Assembly (NCBI GenBank): GCA_046728935.1
Contig: JBKPFS010000058.1
Coordinates: forward strand, 1 to 12,857
DNA from: DATAFO01 sp046728935
GTDB taxonomy: Bacteria; Actinomycetota; Thermoleophilia; Solirubrobacterales; 70-9
DNA: 12,857 nucleotides
Reading direction: 5' to 3'
The notes beneath the pieces are model-generated. The model worked only from the letters and a program-made list of their open reading frames with translations, searched no databases and was not told where the DNA came from. Below are positions 6,408 through 12,857 of the stretch, piece by piece. The translations under genes were made by a program, and so were the position numbers. How positions within the stretch are numbered: the stretch's first letter is position 1; each line of letters starts with the position of its first letter.

Positions 6408-8975
6408 CTACTCGTAACTGATCGCGCGGATCACATCGAGGCGCGCGGCGCGGCGGGCCGGCAGGATCGAGGCAATCAGCCCCATGACGATGCCGGCGAC
6501 CCCGACCCCGACCATCGTCGCCACCGGCGGGCGGTACTCCACTCCTGGGATTCCCGAGGAGAGGCCCCGAAGCAGAGCCGCGCCCAGGCCGGCGCCGACG
6601 GCGATCCCCAGCAGCGCTCCGATCAAGCCGATCACGACGCTCTCGTCGGCGACCTGGCGGCGAACCTGCCAGCGCGAGGCCCCGAGGGCGCGCAGGACGC
6701 CGATCTCCCGCGTGCGCTCGATCACCGACATCGTCAGGGTGTTGACGATCCCGAACAGGCTGGCGAAGATCGCGACGCCCACGATCGCGTAGAAGATCCC
6801 GAACTGCTGATTGACCTGCGACTCGACGTTGGACTTCAGCTCGTCGTTTGAGAGCACCGCGAGATTCGGGTGCCGGGCGTCGACGATCCGGCTCACCTTG
6901 CGCCGCAGCTCCGCACGAGCGTCCTCGGAGGTCGCCTTCAACGCCAGCTCGGAGTCGGCGGTGACACCGTAGACCTCGCGCATCGTCCGGAGGGACATCG
7001 ACACCGTCTGGCCGCCGAAGATCACCGTCTCGACGATCCCTGCCACTCTCGCACGGTGGGTGCCCGAGGGGCCGACGAGGCGAACCGTGTTGCCGACCGC
7101 CAGATCCTTCTCCTCCGCGTAGCCCCTCCCGAGGGTCACGCCGCCGCGCTCCATGCGACGGAAGACCTCGTCCCGGGACGCGCCCTCGATCTCGGTCGTG
7201 TCCACCTGCTCGTACTCGGAGGGGTCGAAGGCGACGAGCAGCCCGTCGGTCTCCGTCTTCCCGTGCGGGCCGGGGAGCTCCGGCGTGTAGACGAAGCGCT
7301 CGCGCGCGACGACCGCTGCCTCGGGGATGCGGGCGAGCCGATCCCCCAGGCTGCCCGCGATCGTCTGCTGCGGCCCCTGGCCGGGCGCGAAGCCGCGCGG
7401 CTGCACGGTGAGGTCGCGGGCGAAGCTCTGATCGAACTGGTCCGAGATGGTCTTCAGGAACGACGACCCGAGGCTGTTGACCGCGACCACCAGCGCGAGC
7501 CCGATCAGGAGCGCGGTGCTTGTCGCTGCGGTGCGTCCGGGGTCGGAGCGCGCCGCGTCGGCGGCCAGCCGTCCCTCGACCGGGAACAGCAGGCGCAACG
7601 GCCACGAGAGCGCGCGCACCAGCGGCCGGATGACGAACGGCGCCAGCATCGCGATGCCGAAGAAGATCGCGATCGTCCCCGTCATCCCGGCGGCGGCGAC
7701 CAAGGTCGTCGTCTCGTCGGCCGCGCCGAGCCAGAAGGCACCGGCCAGCCCGAAGGCGACCAGCACCAGCCCGAGCACGGCCCGCCGCGGCCTCGGACGC
7801 GCACGAAGGCCCTCGGTGCCGAGCACGGCCCGGATCGGCGAGGTGCGGCCGGCGACGCGGGCCGGGTAGAGCGCGCCGAGCAGCGCGGTGATGAGCCCCG
7901 TGGCCACGGCCGCGATCGGCGCCAGTGGCGTCAGCACGAGATTGCCAACCGGGAAGTCGAGCGCCTTGACCAGCTCGATCAGCGCGAGCGCCAGGACGAC
8001 CCCGAGGCCGAGGCCGAGCGCGCCGCCGACGATGCCGAGCAGCGCCGCCTCGCGCAGCACCGAGCCCGTGATCAGGCCGCGGGTGGCCCCCAGGGTGCGC
8101 AGCATCCCGATCTCGCGCGTGCGCTGGAAGACCGTCATGTTGAAGCTGTTGAAGATCAGGAAGCCGCCGACGAAGAGCGCCATCGCGGCGAAGAAGTAGA
8201 GGATCGCGTTGAAGGCCTGGAGCTGGGCCTCGACGTCCTCGCTCTTGGCGTCCGGCGTCTGCACCTCGACCCCGCGACCGAGGGAGTGGCGCAGATCGCG
8301 CCCGACGCCGTCGATGGTCTCCTCCCCCCCGCCGACGATCACATCGACCTCGTCGAAGACCCCGCGCTTGTCCATCACTTCGCGCGCCGAGCGCAGCGGC
8401 ATCAGCCCGAACCCCTGCCCGCCGAACTCCAGCCCCGTGGAGAACTTGAACAGGCCCGTGACCTGGAAGCGCTTCGCGCCGTCTGGGGTGGCGAGCCTGA
8501 CGCGGTCGCCGATCTCGAGGCCCTGGGCGTCCGCCCAGCTGTCCTGAAGCGAGATCTCGAGCCCCCGCCGCGGATCGCGGCCCGCGATCGTCTGCGCGTC
8601 GGTGACGTCGGCGGCATCGGGGTCCTCGCCGGCGACGTTGAGTTGCGAGCCCTGGCCCTCGGAGGCATGGCCCTGGCTGTCGATGATCGTGAACGTGCTC
8701 AGGAGCCGACCCGTGGCGTCCTCGACGCCGTCGGTGCGCCTCACCTCCGCCAGCGTGCTCCGGCGCAGGGAGTCCTCGCCGGTTCCCGAGACGACCAGAT
8801 CGGCCTTGCCGTAGACCGAGTCGTAGAGGTCGGAGAAGGTGCGATTGATCGTCGCCGCCAGCAGCAGGACGCCGAGGATCATCGCCACCCCGAGCACGAT
8901 CCCGGCCGCCGTGAGCAGCGCTCGGGCCCGCCGGGCCCGCACCTGACGCAGCGCCAGGGAGCCGAACGAGCGCAT
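6408..8975 (-). CDS. ABC transporter permease, duplicated FtsX/MacB type
   Basis: An 855-residue membrane protein of the type-VII (MacB/LolCE/FtsX-like) ABC superfamily with about 10 membrane segments in a 4+2+4 layout: near 22-44, 255-372 (three), 399-452 (two), 485-503, and three between about 722 and 840. Two extracytoplasmic MacB-type periplasmic core domains lie between, about 45-250 and 505-720. Each FtsX half carries the coupling-helix motif that contacts the ATPase: QRTREIGMLRTLGAT (284-298) and ERTREIGVLRALGAS (753-767). Such proteins work by mechanotransmission rather than classical substrate passage, exporting lipids, peptides or lipoproteins or driving cell-wall enzymes. The ATG at 8975 overlaps the ATPase stop as TGATG. 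The substrate is unknown. Confidence 0.92.
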   Translation of the reverse strand: MRSFGSLALRQVRARRARALLTAAGIVLGVAMILGVLLLAATINRTFSDLYDSVYGKADLVVSGTGEDSLRRSTLAEVRRTDGVEDATGRLLSTFTIIDSQGHASEGQGSQLNVAGEDPDAADVTDAQTIAGRDPRRGLEISLQDSWADAQGLEIGDRVRLATPDGAKRFQVTGLFKFSTGLEFGGQGFGLMPLRSAREVMDKRGVFDEVDVIVGGGEETIDGVGRDLRHSLGRGVEVQTPDAKSEDVEAQLQAFNAILYFFAAMALFVGGFLIFNSFNMTVFQRTREIGMLRTLGATRGLITGSVLREAALLGIVGGALGLGLGVVLALALIELVKALDFPVGNLVLTPLAPIAAVATGLITALLGALYPARVAGRTSPIRAVLGTEGLRARPRPRRAVLGLVLVAFGLAGAFWLGAADETTTLVAAAGMTGTIAIFFGIAMLAPFVIRPLVRALSWPLRLLFPVEGRLAADAARSDPGRTAATSTALLIGLALVVAVNSLGSSFLKTISDQFDQSFARDLTVQPRGFAPGQGPQQTIAGSLGDRLARIPEAAVVARERFVYTPELPGPHGKTETDGLLVAFDPSEYEQVDTTEIEGASRDEVFRRMERGGVTLGRGYAEEKDLAVGNTVRLVGPSGTHRARVAGIVETVIFGGQTVSMSLRTMREVYGVTADSELALKATSEDARAELRRKVSRIVDARHPNLAVLSNDELKSNVESQVNQQFGIFYAIVGVAIFASLFGIVNTLTMSVIERTREIGVLRALGASRWQVRRQVADESVVIGLIGALLGIAVGAGLGAALLRGLSSGIPGVEYRPPVATMVGVGVAGIVMGLIASILPARRAARLDVIRAISYE

Positions 8976-9703
8976 CAACCGGCCGCGGCGCCCTCGGCGA
9001 TCCGCTCGGTCGAGCCGCCGGCGACCTCGCCGGCCAGGCGGCCATCGCGCATGAACACGACCCGGCCCGCAGTGGCGGCCGCCTTCGGATCATGGGTGAC
9101 GATCACGAGCGTCTGGCCCTCCGACGCATTCAGGTCCCGCAGCAGCTCGAGGACCTGCGCGCTCGAGCGCGTGTCGAGGTTGCCGGTCGGCTCGTCTGCG
9201 AGCACAAGCTCCGGTTCGGTGAGCAGCGCGCGAGCGATGGACACGCGCTGCTGCTCGCCACCCGAGAGCTCCGAGGGCAGGTGGTCGGCTCGCTGCGCCA
9301 GGCCGACCCGCTCGAGCAGCGCCCGGGCCCGGTCGCGCGTGGCCTCGTCGCGGCGTCCGGCGATCAGCGCCGGCAGGAGCACGTTCTCCTCCGCGGTGAG
9401 CGCCGGCAGGAGATTGAAGAACTGGAACACGAAGCCGATCTTCTCGCGGCGGAGCAGGGTGAGCTCGGCTTCGCCGAGGCCGTCGTAGCGCTGGCCTGCG
9501 AGCGCGATCTCACCCGAGGTGGGCGTCTCGAGCGCGCCGAGGAGGTGAAGGAGCGTCGACTTGCCCGAGCCCGAAGGGCCCATGATCGCGACCATCTCCC
9601 CCGCGGCGATCTCGAGCGTCACGCCGTCGAGCGCGCGGACGGCGGTCTCCCCTGAGCCGTAGACCTTGACCAGATCGCGGGTGGCGAGGGCCGGTGACAC
9701 CAT
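8975..9703 (-). CDS. ABC transporter ATP-binding protein (LolD/MacB type)
   Basis: A 242-residue cytosolic ATPase that powers the adjacent FtsX-like permease. Walker A is GPSGSGKST (42-50), the Q-loop is in FVFQFFNLLP (Gln94), the ABC signature is LSGGEQQ (146-152), Walker B is LVLADE (166-171), the D-loop TGNLDT is at 173-178 and the H-loop histidine is His204. The LLPALTAEENV stretch after the Q-loop is typical of the LolD/MacB/FtsE group. The start is uncertain: GTG at 9706, ATG at 9703 and GTG at 9700 follow one another in frame. ATG is reported, but GTG at 9700 has the better distance to the CGCAGG purine core. The gene ends in a TGATG overlap with the permease, so the two are made in coupled fashion. 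Confidence 0.95.
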   Translation of the reverse strand: MVSPALATRDLVKVYGSGETAVRALDGVTLEIAAGEMVAIMGPSGSGKSTLLHLLGALETPTSGEIALAGQRYDGLGEAELTLLRREKIGFVFQFFNLLPALTAEENVLLPALIAGRRDEATRDRARALLERVGLAQRADHLPSELSGGEQQRVSIARALLTEPELVLADEPTGNLDTRSSAQVLELLRDLNASEGQTLVIVTHDPKAAATAGRVVFMRDGRLAGEVAGGSTERIAEGAAAG

Positions 9704-9724
9704 CACCTGCGGCGCTTTCGCCGC
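9703..9724 (-). promoter_or_regulatory. Hairpin joined to the ABC ATPase ribosome-binding site
   Basis: On the minus strand GCGGCG (9724-9719) pairs with CGCCGC (9714-9709) across a 4-base AAAG loop. It is followed at once by AGGTGA (9708-9703), which runs into the start codons. The layout is nearly the same as upstream of the isomerase gene at 10787-10809. The structure and shared layout are visible; a role in controlling translation is inferred. Confidence 0.55.
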
Positions 9725-9729
9725 CCTAC

Positions 9730-9757
9730 GCGCCTCTTTCGGCGCTAAATCGCCTCA
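9730..9757 (-). repeat. Intergenic repeat block, copy 1 (at isomerase stop)
   Basis: This block matches 10880-10907 at 21 of 28 positions without gaps. On the minus strand it begins TGAGGCGATTTAGCGCCGAA, where the first TGA is the stop codon of the isomerase gene. Its distal part forms a small hairpin: GCGCC (9745-9741) with GGCGC (9734-9730) around GAAAGA. A second hairpin and the ATPase ribosome-binding site follow. Confidence 0.55.
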
Positions 9758-10783
9758 CGGCACACCGGGACGCCCGAGCGCGTCCTTCAGCCGCTCGATG
9801 ACCTCGACGGGCGACGGATCGACGCCGCGGAGCGCGGCGAGGTGAAGGGAGACGAGGTCCCCCAGCATCACGGTCCAGAGCAGCCTCCCGGTCCGCGTCT
9901 CGCCCTCGGTCTCGATCCGCATCACCTCGCGGGCGGCGGGCTCGATCAGCTCCGCCGTGAGCTCGGCGCGCTCGCGCTCGCGCGGGTGCTGGTCGCGATC
10001 GGTGAGGAAGACGGCGCTGAACGCCGAGTCGCCATCGGGATGCCAGCCGACGATCTCGTTGTGGTCCAGCTCCGGAAGCTCGTGCGCGAAGGCGTGCTGC
10101 TTCGAGTTCTCGTTCATCTGGGTCTTCCAGCGGTAGGCGATCGGCGCGGTCAGATCGCAGCCGTAGATGGTCGGCACGGTGCCCCCGATCCGGTCCGCGA
10201 TCTCGGCGGCACGCGCCGCGAGCGCCTCGCGCGCCGCCTCGAGCTGGGCGGCCGCGCTGTCGATCTCGGTGCGGATCCCCGGTGCCGCGCCGACCAGGGC
10301 GGCCACCTCGGCCGCGATCGTGAACATGTAGCCGACCGCGGCGCGCGGCTGGAGCCCGGCCGGGATCCCGATCACCGGCACGTCCGCCGCTCGGGCGGCG
10401 TCGGCCAGCGGCCCGCCGGTGGTGGCGACGATCCGCCGAGCGCCGACGGCGTTCGCCGCCTCGAAGCAGGCCAGCGTCTCCTCGGTGTCGCCGGAGTAGC
10501 TCACGCACAGCACGACGTGGCTGGGAGGCGTCCACGGCGCCAGCTCGTAATCGCGTACCACGAGGAGCGGCAGGCAGAGCCGGTCGCCTAACGCAGCGCG
10601 GGCGAGCTCGCCGCCCACGCCCGAGCCCCCCATGCCGCAGACGGCGAGCCCTGTCGCCCCGCCGTCCTCGAGGCCGGCCGATTCCACCCGCCAGAGGGCG
10701 TCTCGAAGGTGGTCCGGAAGCGCCAGGACGTCGTCGAGCTGGCCCGCAGAGTCGACCTCCCTGATCCGGTCGAGCGCGCTCAC
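9755..10783 (-). CDS. Bifunctional phosphoglucose/phosphomannose isomerase
   Basis: A 342-residue cytosolic SIS-domain enzyme of the PGI/PMI family known from archaea and actinobacteria, interconverting fructose 6-phosphate with glucose 6-phosphate and mannose 6-phosphate. Two SIS halves are present. GMGGSGVGG (50-58) and SYSGDTEET (95-103) bind the sugar phosphate. NENSK (224-228) and PELDHNEIVGW (237-247) contain the conserved catalytic glutamate (Glu243), and the histidine in DQHPRERER (His266) is a likely second catalytic residue. The GTG at 10783 is chosen because AGGTGA lies three bases upstream. Its place next to a sugar nucleotidyltransferase and UDP-glucose dehydrogenase suggests supply of mannose or glucose phosphates to nucleotide-sugar synthesis. 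Confidence 0.92.
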   Translation of the reverse strand: MSALDRIREVDSAGQLDDVLALPDHLRDALWRVESAGLEDGGATGLAVCGMGGSGVGGELARAALGDRLCLPLLVVRDYELAPWTPPSHVVLCVSYSGDTEETLACFEAANAVGARRIVATTGGPLADAARAADVPVIGIPAGLQPRAAVGYMFTIAAEVAALVGAAPGIRTEIDSAAAQLEAAREALAARAAEIADRIGGTVPTIYGCDLTAPIAYRWKTQMNENSKQHAFAHELPELDHNEIVGWHPDGDSAFSAVFLTDRDQHPRERERAELTAELIEPAAREVMRIETEGETRTGRLLWTVMLGDLVSLHLAALRGVDPSPVEVIERLKDALGRPGVP

Positions 10784-10786
10784 GAG

Positions 10787-10857
10787 TCACCTGCGGCGGC
10801 TTCGCCGCACAACCACCTGCCGCCGCTTCGCGGCCTTACCTGCCGCCGGCGAGACAC
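10787..10857 (-). repeat. Tandem hairpin units ending in the isomerase ribosome-binding site
   Basis: On the minus strand three units of roughly 25-30 bases each end in a CGGCAGGT or CCGCAGGT core followed by A or G. The last unit forms the hairpin TGCGGCG/CGCCGCA (10809-10803 with 10798-10792, loop AAGC) and ends in AGGTGA (10792-10787), the likely ribosome-binding site of the isomerase. The middle unit forms GCCGC/GCGGC (10834-10830 with 10826-10822, loop GAA). The first carries the purine-rich core only. A separate palindrome, AGACAC/GTGTCT with a 3-base loop, spans 10852-10866. Confidence 0.55.
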
Positions 10858-10867
10858 TCCGTGTCTA

Positions 10868-10901
10868 GCCCGAGCACACACGCCTGTTTCGGTGCTAGGG
10901 C
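10868..10901 (-). terminator. Hairpin after the second nucleotidyltransferase gene
   Basis: GCCC plus AGCAC (10868-10877) pairs with GTGCT plus GGGC (10892-10901), with one G-A mismatch and a 14-base loop. It starts seven bases past the stop of the nucleotidyltransferase gene. No T-run follows on the minus strand. It may be a weak terminator or an mRNA-processing/stabilising structure inside the operon; its distal half belongs to the repeat block at 10880-10907. Confidence 0.35.
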
Positions 10902-10907
10902 ACCTCA
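10880..10907 (-). repeat. Intergenic repeat block, copy 2
   Basis: This is the partner of 9730-9757 (21/28 identical, no gaps). On the minus strand it begins TGAGGTGCCCTAGCACCGAA, directly after the stop codon (10910-10908) of the second nucleotidyltransferase gene. Conserved pieces are TGAGG at the gene end, TAGC followed by CCGAAA, and AGGCG. Its position relative to the upstream stop is the same as in copy 1. Confidence 0.55.
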
Positions 10908-11957
10908 TCAGACACCTACCTCCTCGGCGGGGGCGATCCGGGCGTCCTCCCCGAGTTCGGCGCCGGCGGCGATCCGCGCTCCCTCGCCGACCACGGCCCC
11001 CGGCCCGACCCTGGCGCCCTCGCCGACCTGGACGTTCGGCGCGAGGATCGAGCCCCTGATCTCCGCCCGCTCCCCGATCGCGCAGCGGCCGAGGAGCACC
11101 GACTCCTCGATCACCGCGCCCGCGGCAACCGCCGAGCCGGCGCGAACCACGGCCCGCGCCGCGATCTCGGCGCCGGGGGACACCGCGGCCCCGTCCTCGA
11201 TTAGCGGCGTGCCCGACCCCCGGCGCGGATAGTCGGTCTCGACCTTCCCCTCGAGGATGTCCCAGCTCGCCTGCAGGTAGCGCTCCGGCGTGCCGATGTC
11301 CATCCAGTAGCCGACGAGGCGGCAGGCGCCAAGCCCGTGGCCGACGAGGTGCGGGAAGACCTCGCGCTCGATCGACACCGCGCGTCCAGCCGGAATCAGA
11401 TCGAGGATCGCGCGCTCGAGCACGTAGGCGCCGGCGCTGATCTCGTCGGTGTCGATCTGCTCGGGCTCGGGCTTCTCGACGAACTCGAGCACGTCGCCTG
11501 AATCGCCCGGTCCCTCACGGCGTACGAGGCCGTACGCGGTGGGATCCGCCACCGGGAAGAGGGCGAGCGTGGCAACGTCGCCGCGCTCGGCGTGGACCGC
11601 CTGAAGCGCGGTCAGGTCAAGGTCAGCGAGGACGTCGCCGTTGAGGACCATGAAGCGGTCGCCCAGCAACCCGTGCTCGGCCGCGAGTCGGATCGGCCCC
11701 GCGGTGCCGAGCGGCTCTTCCTCCTCGAGATAGCGGATCCGAGTCCCGTCGGGCGCAGAGTCGCCGAGCGCCAGCCGCAGCGCGTCCGGGCGAAAGCCGC
11801 AAGCCATGATGACCTCGTCGACCCCGTGTCGGGCGAGCCAGTCGACCATGAAGCGGATGAACGGCCGATCGACCAGCGCGATCGCCGGCTTCGGCTGGGT
11901 CAGGGTGAGAGGACGAAGCCGGGTGCCCTCGCCGCCGACGAGGACCAGCGCCTGCAT
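10908..11957 (-). CDS. Mannose-1-phosphate guanylyltransferase-like sugar nucleotidyltransferase with beta-helix tail
   Basis: A 349-residue NDP-sugar pyrophosphorylase, cytosolic. The nucleotide-binding signature is VGGEGTRLRPLT (7-18), with PKPAIAL (22-28), EEPLGTAGP (80-88), the metal-binding NGD (106-108), EFVEKPEP (158-165) and GYWMDIG (216-222). From about 251 to 345 it has an imperfect hexapeptide series (for example VGEGARVGPGAVVGEGARIA, 311-330) forming a left-handed beta-helix. GDP-mannose is the best guess because of the neighbouring phosphomannose isomerase, but glucose-1-phosphate uridylyl- or thymidylyltransferase activity cannot be excluded. The ATG at 11957 overlaps the stop of UDP-glucose dehydrogenase as TGATG, so the two are translationally coupled. 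Confidence 0.9.
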   Translation of the reverse strand: MQALVLVGGEGTRLRPLTLTQPKPAIALVDRPFIRFMVDWLARHGVDEVIMACGFRPDALRLALGDSAPDGTRIRYLEEEEPLGTAGPIRLAAEHGLLGDRFMVLNGDVLADLDLTALQAVHAERGDVATLALFPVADPTAYGLVRREGPGDSGDVLEFVEKPEPEQIDTDEISAGAYVLERAILDLIPAGRAVSIEREVFPHLVGHGLGACRLVGYWMDIGTPERYLQASWDILEGKVETDYPRRGSGTPLIEDGAAVSPGAEIAARAVVRAGSAVAAGAVIEESVLLGRCAIGERAEIRGSILAPNVQVGEGARVGPGAVVGEGARIAAGAELGEDARIAPAEEVGV

Positions 11958-12857
11958 CAACGGCCGATGCCCTCGTAGGTGAAGCCCGCCGCCCGAAGCG
12001 CCTCCGGGTCGAGGACATTGCGGCCGTCGATCAGCAGCGGGTTCGCCATCCGTCCCGCCAGGGCCGCCCAATCGAGCTCGGCGAACTCGGGCCACTCCGT
12101 GACGAGGATCGCCGCATCGGCTCCCTCGAGGGCAGCCTCGGCGGAGTCCCCCATCTCCACGCTCGGCAGGAGCTCCCGCGCCGATCGCTCCGCCACCGGG
12201 TCGTACGCGACCACCTCGGCCCCCTCCCCCTGGAGCCGGCCGACCAGCACCAGGCTCGAGGCCTCGCGCATGTCATCCGTGTCGGGCTTGAACGCCAGCC
12301 CCAGGAGCGCCACACGCTTTCCGGCCAGCGACCCGAGGTGCTTCTCGAGCTTCTTCATCACCCGCCGCTTCTGAAGCTCGTTCACCTCGATCACGGCGGT
12401 CAGCAGCTGGAAGTGGTACCCGGTATTGCCCGCGAGCTGTTTCAGGGCGCTGACGTCCTTTGGGAAGCACGACCCGCCGTAACCGATCCCCGCCTTGAGG
12501 AAGCTCGAGCCGATGCGCTGGTCGAGGCCCATGCCGCGGGCGACCTCGGTCACGTCGGCGCCCACCTCCTCGCAGACGTTCGCGATCTCGTTGATGAACG
12601 AGATCTTGGTCGCCAGGAAGGCGTTCGCGGCGAGCTTGATCATCTCGGCCGAGGCGACGTCGGTGCGCACGATCTCGCCGCCCAGGGGCCGGTAGAGCTC
12701 CTCGACTGCCTCGGCGGCGGCCTCGTCGCCGGGATCGGCGCCGATCACCACGCGGTCGGGGTGCAGGAAGTCGTCGACCGCGGTGCCCTCCTTGAGGAAT
12801 TCCGGGCAGGAGACGTAGGTGAGGGCGGGCTTCTCCCGGCGGATCGCCGCCCCGGTG
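11957..12857 (-). CDS. ugd: UDP-glucose 6-dehydrogenase, C-terminal part (5' end beyond right edge)
   Basis: The frame stays open to the right edge and shows about 299 residues of a family normally near 430-450, so the N-terminal NAD-binding Rossmann domain is mostly outside. The enzyme oxidises UDP-glucose twice with NAD+ to UDP-glucuronate. Visible motifs include CPEFLKEGTAVDDFLHPDRV (visible residues 17-36), the central-domain stretch AEMIKLAANAFLATKISFIN and the active-site loop GYGGSCFPKD with the catalytic cysteine (visible residue 130) and its lysine. The C-terminal UDP-binding domain follows, with LLGLAFKPDTDDMREA. A GTG at 12751 is internal, not the start, because the conserved EFLKEGTAV segment lies upstream of it. 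The stop overlaps the next gene's ATG. Confidence 0.95.
   Translation of the reverse strand, partial: TGAAIRREKPALTYVSCPEFLKEGTAVDDFLHPDRVVIGADPGDEAAAEAVEELYRPLGGEIVRTDVASAEMIKLAANAFLATKISFINEIANVCEEVGADVTEVARGMGLDQRIGSSFLKAGIGYGGSCFPKDVSALKQLAGNTGYHFQLLTAVIEVNELQKRRVMKKLEKHLGSLAGKRVALLGLAFKPDTDDMREASSLVLVGRLQGEGAEVVAYDPVAERSARELLPSVEMGDSAEAALEGADAAILVTEWPEFAELDWAALAGRMANPLLIDGRNVLDPEALRAAGFTYEGIGR

Noticed and set aside
5980..9488. Very long open frames over the ABC permease (minus 5980-9093 and plus 6870-9488)
   Set aside because: Both are out of frame with, or antisense to, a gene with clear FtsX-type motifs. Their compositions (Arg/Gly/Pro or Asp/Arg/Glu runs) are typical of high-GC shadow frames.
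11957..12751. UDP-glucose dehydrogenase starting at the GTG at 12751
   Set aside because: The conserved EFLKEGTAV and FLHPDRV segments lie upstream in the same frame, so the gene continues past the right edge.

Overview
This window is GC-rich chromosomal DNA. Codons end mostly in G or C, and long antisense frames stay open by chance. The mix of genes and protein sequences fits a high-GC actinobacterium, perhaps of the Thermoleophilia (Solirubrobacterales/Gaiellales) type. The taxon is an inference from sequence character and has not been tested. No phage, transposon, CRISPR array, tRNA or rRNA was seen. Most genes are conserved metabolic, envelope or translation-quality genes.

Left part (1-3309, minus strand). 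In transcription order: a sugar-nucleotidyltransferase with a C-terminal hexapeptide-like tail (start at 3309), a small thioredoxin-fold protein, a CxxC thioredoxin-like protein coupled to it by an ATGA overlap, and homoserine kinase thrB one base further on. After thrB comes a decayed, 5'-truncated gene with an in-frame TAG (203-475). The first 29 codons of another gene then run off the left edge.

Centre (3310-5239, plus strand). ahcY (S-adenosylhomocysteine hydrolase) diverges from the nucleotidyltransferase across about 30 bases. It is followed by a strong 17-bp hairpin and then arfB (GGQ peptidyl-tRNA hydrolase for ribosome rescue). arfB ends inside the 3' end of a convergent antiporter gene (41-base overlap).

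Right part (5199-12857, minus strand). Reading leftward: UDP-glucose dehydrogenase (cut by the right edge), a second sugar-nucleotidyltransferase with a left-handed beta-helix tail, a bifunctional phosphoglucose/phosphomannose isomerase, a LolD/MacB-type ABC ATPase, its large FtsX-like permease, and a Kef-type cation:proton antiporter. Several junctions overlap or nearly touch. The three sugar genes would supply UDP-glucuronate and mannose- or glucose-derived nucleotide sugars for envelope glycans. The ABC pair is probably an envelope export or lipoprotein-type system.

The most unusual signal is in the gaps. The two larger gaps of the right-hand cluster (9704-9754 and 10784-10907) share a modular layout. 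Next to the upstream stop codon lies a 28-base block, 21/28 identical between gaps. Then come GC hairpins with GAA-containing loops, then AGGTGA as the ribosome-binding site of the next gene. A looser relative precedes arfB on the plus strand. This looks like a small family of structured intergenic elements carrying the Shine-Dalgarno sequence. No clearly novel multi-gene system was found.
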